Below are positions 60,442 to 64,000 of a DNA stretch of 64,000 nt, piece after piece. The DNA is from Planctomycetales bacterium ZRK34. GTDB lineage: Bacteria > Planctomycetota > Phycisphaerae > Phycisphaerales > Zrk34. Made by a program: the position numbers and the translations under genes. Position 1 is the first letter of the stretch. Each line of letters opens with the position of its first letter. The notes beneath the pieces are model-generated. The model was not told the DNA's origin and searched no databases. It saw only the letters and a program-made list of their open reading frames with translations. The DNA lies in NCBI GenBank assembly GCA_014873095.1, contig CP050848.1:2451850-2515849 (forward strand), in the 5' to 3' direction.

Positions 60442-62175
60442 ATGAGAAACTGCTTTTACATCCTCCTGATTATCGCCGGCCTGACGACGCAATTATCTGC
60501 CAGCACGATCGGCTACTGGCGCTTTGAAGGCGCTTCGACCGCGACCGTTGGTGACAACAATGACTGGCTCGACGACTACAGCGGCAACGGCCAGGCGCTG
60601 GGCGTGTCCAGCGCCACACCGGCGCCGAACCAGATCGCGCTGCCCGGTACGGGCGCCGGCTCGGCGTTTGACAACCCGATCCCCAGCACCGGCGACGCCA
60701 ACAGCAGTGCGGCGAATTTCAACAGCTCCGCCTCGGCGACCTCCGGCGGCAACTTCTACATCTTCGATGTCCCCGCGCTCACGGTCAACGACTTCACCAT
60801 CGAGGCGTACATCAACAAGGGCCTGACCAGCAGCCGCACGCAGTACATCGCTTCACAATGGCAATCGGACCCCGGCGAGCGCAGCTGGGCCTTCGGCGTG
60901 GCCGGCACCAGCAACATCGGGTCAATCAGCGGTTCGGCCAATGACCTGTTCCTGATTCTGTCGGATGACGGATCGGACACCAACGTCATGGCTTCGGGGA
61001 TCAACATCGAAGTCGGCAAAGACTACTACGTCGCCGCGTCGTTCGATGAATCCATGACGACCGACGGCGTGACCTTCTACGTCAAGAACCTCACGGACAA
61101 CACCGCGCTGCAGACGATCTCGATGAACCACTCCATCGCGTCGCTGAACGACACCCCCACCACTTTCCGCATCGGTTCCTACAACAGCGCCAGTAATCCC
61201 TGGACGGGCGTGCTGGACGAGGTGCGGCTGTCCGGCGATGTGCTGAGCGAATCGCAGTTGCTGCTGACGATTCCGACGCCGGCCGCGCTGCCGGCAGGAT
61301 TGATGCTGATCGCCGGACTGCTGTTGCGCCGCCGGCGGTATCGTCTGGCCGCCGTCCGAATCGGCGCGCCGCTGATCGCGCTGGCGGTGTTCGCCGTGGC
61401 GCCGCTGCACGCCGCTTCGCTGAATTTCGACCTGAGCAATGACGAGGGCAATTCCTCGGCCGCCCGCGGGCCGGCCTACTCCGCCGACGGCGGTGAGGCC
61501 ACGCTCGTCGATGGGGAGACGCTCTGGAACCAGATCACCGCCGACGATACGACGCTGTTTTACACCAACGGGGTGACCGCCACCGGCGTCGCGATCAACC
61601 TCGGGCTGGAAACGAACACGACTTCGCAGATTCTCGATCTCGATTCCGCCGGTTCCATCGTGAGCACGGGTTCCAGCGCCGCCGTCGGCAACAGCGGGCC
61701 GCCATCGCACCTGGCCAACCGGATGGGCCGCGACTACCTGCGATCCGGCACGACCAATCTCGCCTTCGGGGCGCAGGTCACGGGCCTAGCCGCCGGTTGG
61801 TACTCCGTCTACATCATCGCTGACAATCCCTACTCCAGCACCGTCCTGCAGATGAACTCGTACGTCGGCGTCACCAGCGGCAGCTCGACCACGGTCGACT
61901 ACTCCAGCTTCACCAGCGAGTTGCTCGAAAACAATCCCGCGAGCCATTCGTCGCCTTCCTCATGGCTGCTGAATGACAATTACGCTCGTTACGACCTGAT
62001 CATCGAAGCCGGCGATGCGATCAACATCATCATCGATGACGGATTCAACGTCGGTTCTTCAAGCGCGACGAACTCGATCCTCAACGGCATTCAGATCATC
62101 GCCACCCCGACGCCCGCAGCCCTGCCGGGCGGACTCGTCATTTTCGCGTCGATGCTCATGCGTCGACGTCGATAA
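60442..62175 (+). CDS. Fused tandem secreted protein with two sorting tails, module E
   Basis: Open frame of 577 residues; GGTGGAG lies 7 nt upstream of the ATG. Part 1 has a signal (YILLIIAGLTTQLSASTIGY), a LamG-type fold (GYWRFEGASTATVGDN; GVLDEVRLSGDVLSE) and a complete sorting tail IPTPAALPAGLMLIAGLLLR plus RRR. Without a stop the frame continues into what looks like a second signal (IGAPLIALAVFAVAPLHAAS), a second beta body and a second tail TPTPAALPGGLVIFASMLMR plus RRR. No ATG, GTG or TTG sits at a natural second start. It is best read as two ancestral genes joined in frame, unless part 2 starts at an unusual codon. Confidence 0.82.
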   Translation: MRNCFYILLIIAGLTTQLSASTIGYWRFEGASTATVGDNNDWLDDYSGNGQALGVSSATPAPNQIALPGTGAGSAFDNPIPSTGDANSSAANFNSSASATSGGNFYIFDVPALTVNDFTIEAYINKGLTSSRTQYIASQWQSDPGERSWAFGVAGTSNIGSISGSANDLFLILSDDGSDTNVMASGINIEVGKDYYVAASFDESMTTDGVTFYVKNLTDNTALQTISMNHSIASLNDTPTTFRIGSYNSASNPWTGVLDEVRLSGDVLSESQLLLTIPTPAALPAGLMLIAGLLLRRRRYRLAAVRIGAPLIALAVFAVAPLHAASLNFDLSNDEGNSSAARGPAYSADGGEATLVDGETLWNQITADDTTLFYTNGVTATGVAINLGLETNTTSQILDLDSAGSIVSTGSSAAVGNSGPPSHLANRMGRDYLRSGTTNLAFGAQVTGLAAGWYSVYIIADNPYSSTVLQMNSYVGVTSGSSTTVDYSSFTSELLENNPASHSSPSSWLLNDNYARYDLIIEAGDAINIIIDDGFNVGSSSATNSILNGIQIIATPTPAALPGGLVIFASMLMRRRR

Positions 62176-62202
62176 CAGGCCACCGCCTGCACGCGGCCGT
62201 GC

Positions 62203-62215
62203 GGCGAAAGTCGCC
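62203..62215 (+). other. Short hairpin between sorting-tag and pilin-like genes, module E
   Basis: GGCGA-AAG-TCGCC, 5-bp stem with a 3-nt loop, with further short stems on both sides (GCACG-CGGC-CGTGC and CGGTC-GCTTT-GACCG). Weaker than in the other modules but in the same gap. Confidence 0.35.
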
Positions 62216-62261
62216 CGGTCGCTTTGACCGCTTCAAACCACACCGCGTGGATCAACACCGC

Positions 62262-62996
62262 ATGCGACAAACGTCACCAGGCCGCGGCTTCACACTGATC
62301 GAATTGCTCGTGGTGGTTTCGATCATCGCCCTGCTGATCGCGATTCTCCTGCCGTCGCTTAAAAGCGCCCGTGATCAGGCCAAGCGCGTCGCCTGCATGT
62401 CCAATCAGCGACAGACTTATCTCACGTTGCAGTTCTACGCCTTAGCCTATAAAGGGAAAGTTCCGCTGAATCACTGGGGCTCGACCAAGCAGTGGAACTA
62501 CCTGATCCGCCAGGTCAACTCCGACCTGGTCCAGTGGGGTCGGCTCTATGCGGCGAAACTGCTGGAAAATCCCGAGATCGTGTACTGCCCGTCTTGCACA
62601 TACACACCGATCATGCTCAACGAACCAGGCAACCCTTGGCCGCCGGCCCCGGGTAAGACCACGCGCATCGGCTGGTCGGCTCGGCCGGACGTCACCACCA
62701 ACGATAATAGATTCAACCCACCCGGCGGCGGTCTGTTCCCGCCAGACATGCTGCGGTTGATGGACCTGTCCAACAACGCGATCTTTGCCGACGCCTTCTC
62801 GTCGTACCCCTTCGTTGACGGCGTTCATGAAGGCGAAGGCATCAACGCCACCTATGGCGACGGTCATTCCAGTTGGTCTTACCGAACCGTCATCGAGCAA
62901 GGTCCGATGGACCTCGATGAAATTCCGCTCGGGTTCCCCCCAGCAGCGAGCATCAATATCGACAACATGTGGCTGCAGCTGGATCGGACGTTCTGA
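62262..62996 (+). CDS. Pilin-like DUF1559-type protein, module E
   Basis: Protein of 244 residues with leader MRQTSPGRG and pilin start FTLIELLVVVSIIALLIAIL. SARDQAKRVACMSNQRQTYL, the Cys-Pro block EIVYCPSCTY and the H-x9-DG region HEGEGINATYGDGHSSW follow. GTG 62199 is an upstream alternative but adds a basic non-leader stretch. Ends 79 nt before the glycosidase gene. Confidence 0.89.
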   Translation: MRQTSPGRGFTLIELLVVVSIIALLIAILLPSLKSARDQAKRVACMSNQRQTYLTLQFYALAYKGKVPLNHWGSTKQWNYLIRQVNSDLVQWGRLYAAKLLENPEIVYCPSCTYTPIMLNEPGNPWPPAPGKTTRIGWSARPDVTTNDNRFNPPGGGLFPPDMLRLMDLSNNAIFADAFSSYPFVDGVHEGEGINATYGDGHSSWSYRTVIEQGPMDLDEIPLGFPPAASINIDNMWLQLDRTF

Positions 62997-63075
62997 TCAG
63001 CCGCTGCGCATTGAATGTATCATGGCGATTCACCCTTCTCTTCCCAACATGTCTTTGCCACAAGGAGTTTTCCAG

Positions 63076-64000
63076 ATGTTTCGCACCCTCCGCCAACGCC
63101 TGTTGATCCTCATCGCGACTGTTGTGTGCACCACCGCCCTGGTTGTACCGGCGCTGCGTGCGGATGACGCAACGGGCCTCAAGAAGATCGGCCAGATCAA
63201 GACGCGCTCGGCCAACGAGATCAAGTCGTCCAACTGGTCGGTCGGCGCCGAGACGATGGACCGCGACTTCACCGTGTACGAACATTGGAAAAAATACCTC
63301 GGCCCGCTCGGCGTCAAAAAGGCGCGGCTGCAGAGCGGCTGGGCCAAGACGGAAAAGTCGCCCGGTGTGTATGACTGGGCCTGGCTGGATGCGATCGTTA
63401 ACGACATGGTTGACCAGGGCGTCGAGCCTTGGATGTGCGTCTGTTACGGCAATCCGCTCTACGAAGGCGGCGGCGGGACCGGCCTCGGCGGCGGATTGAT
63501 CCACGGCAAAGAAGCCCTGGCCGCGTGGGACCGCTACGTGGCGGCGCTGGTCGAGCGGTACAAGGGACAGATCGATGAATGGGAGATCTGGAACGAGCCG
63601 GCTCTGCACAAGAAGCAGGACAATTCCAATACCTATGCCGATCTGCTGATGCGCACCGCCAGCACCATCAAAAAACATCAGCCCAATGCACGCATCCTCG
63701 GCTTCGGCATGGCGGGCATCAAGCTGGACTGGGTCAAGAAAGTGCTCGACATCGTCCGAAAGGAAAACCAGCTCGGCCTGATCGACGAGCTGACTTATCA
63801 CCCGTATTCGTTCAACCCGGACGCCAGCTACGGCGCCGTGTTGCGTCTGCGCAAGCTGGTGCAATCCTACGACCCGCGGATCATCATCCGCCAGGGTGAA
63901 AACGGCGCCCCGTCGAAGGCCGGCTCTTTCGGCGCATTGTCCAAACACGACTGGACGGAAACCTCGCAGGCCAAGTGGGCGCTCCGTCGCCTGCTCGGCG
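63076..64000 (+). CDS. Secreted clan GH-A glycosidase, N-terminal part (cut by window edge)
   Basis: Exported glycosidase, 308 residues seen; AAGGAG lies 8 nt before the ATG. Signal (LLILIATVVCTTALVVPALR), then a TIM barrel with acid/base E174 in EIWNEPALHKK and likely nucleophile E275 in RQGENGAP. It is paralogous to the barrel of the protein at 9406 (NWSVGAETMDR vs MWSLGCETLDR; AAWDRYVAALVERY vs AAWDRWVEAMVQRY), but without the LamG front. GH39/GH5-like; likely the enzyme output of module E. C-terminus lies beyond the window. Confidence 0.88.
   Translation, partial: MFRTLRQRLLILIATVVCTTALVVPALRADDATGLKKIGQIKTRSANEIKSSNWSVGAETMDRDFTVYEHWKKYLGPLGVKKARLQSGWAKTEKSPGVYDWAWLDAIVNDMVDQGVEPWMCVCYGNPLYEGGGGTGLGGGLIHGKEALAAWDRYVAALVERYKGQIDEWEIWNEPALHKKQDNSNTYADLLMRTASTIKKHQPNARILGFGMAGIKLDWVKKVLDIVRKENQLGLIDELTYHPYSFNPDASYGAVLRLRKLVQSYDPRIIIRQGENGAPSKAGSFGALSKHDWTETSQAKWALRRLLG

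Noticed and set aside
1..64000. CRISPR arrays, tRNA/rRNA genes, prophage or transposase genes
   Set aside because: No repeat-spacer array, tRNA cloverleaf or mobile-element protein was seen in reading both strands.

Overview
The window looks like chromosome of a polysaccharide-degrading planctomycete, most likely class Phycisphaerae. Evidence: high G+C, sulfatases with cysteine-type CSPSR/CSPTR motifs, Tat-exported Gfo/Idh/MocA oxidoreductases, many short secreted proteins ending in a PTPAALPAG-type (PEP-CTERM-like) sorting tail, type-IV-pilin-like N-termini on DUF1559-type proteins, and repeated small ECF sigma factors. No rRNA, tRNA, CRISPR array, transposase or phage gene was seen. Taxonomy is an inference from gene style.

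Layout. 1-3610: a truncated sulfatase, a Gfo/Idh/MocA oxidoreductase and a XylR/AraC-type regulator. 3761-13062: a divergent sugar catabolism operon (glycosidase-like protein, MFS transporter, enolase-superfamily dehydratase, SDR dehydrogenase, LamG-glycosidase, SMP-30 lactonase). It has the dehydrogenase-lactonase-dehydratase logic of a non-phosphorylative sugar oxidation route. 33459-40076: housekeeping block of two FKBP-type isomerases, TrkH, Kup and MscS (protein folding, potassium and osmotic balance). 45685-58280: IclR-regulated uronate cluster (SSS symporter, two SDRs including KduD, RraA-like protein, heparinase II/III-like lyase, unknown alpha/alpha protein, VOC protein, zinc alcohol dehydrogenase, GH28, GH39-like).

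The dominant theme is a module that occurs five times: ECF sigma factor, then a single-pass FecR-like protein with a carbohydrate-binding-type outer domain, then one to three sorting-tagged secreted proteins, then one or two pilin-like proteins, often followed by a sulfatase, oxidoreductase or glycosidase. The copies are A 13137-16667 (+), B 19087-26460 (-), C 26588-33326 (-), D 40085-45574 (-) and E 58398-64000 (+). Sigma and FecR genes overlap or abut in every copy. The FecR outer domain differs by module: LamG in B and C, an agarase/lyase-type beta-sandwich in A and E, NPCBM-like in D. I read these as parallel glycan-sensing surface-expression switches, each tied to its own surface proteins and enzyme.

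The most unexpected element is a pair of 77-nt identical sequences at 901-977 (+) and 38601-38677 (-). Each sits just downstream of a near-perfect sigma-54 promoter (TGGCAY-N5-TTGCA) and ends in a 15-bp terminator hairpin with a U-tract. The spacer between promoter and predicted start is unrelated in the two copies, while promoter core and transcript are conserved. The predicted ~80-nt RNAs carry two CCUCC (anti-Shine-Dalgarno) motifs, one single-stranded and one in the hairpin loop. They look like sibling sigma-54-controlled small RNAs or leader attenuators.
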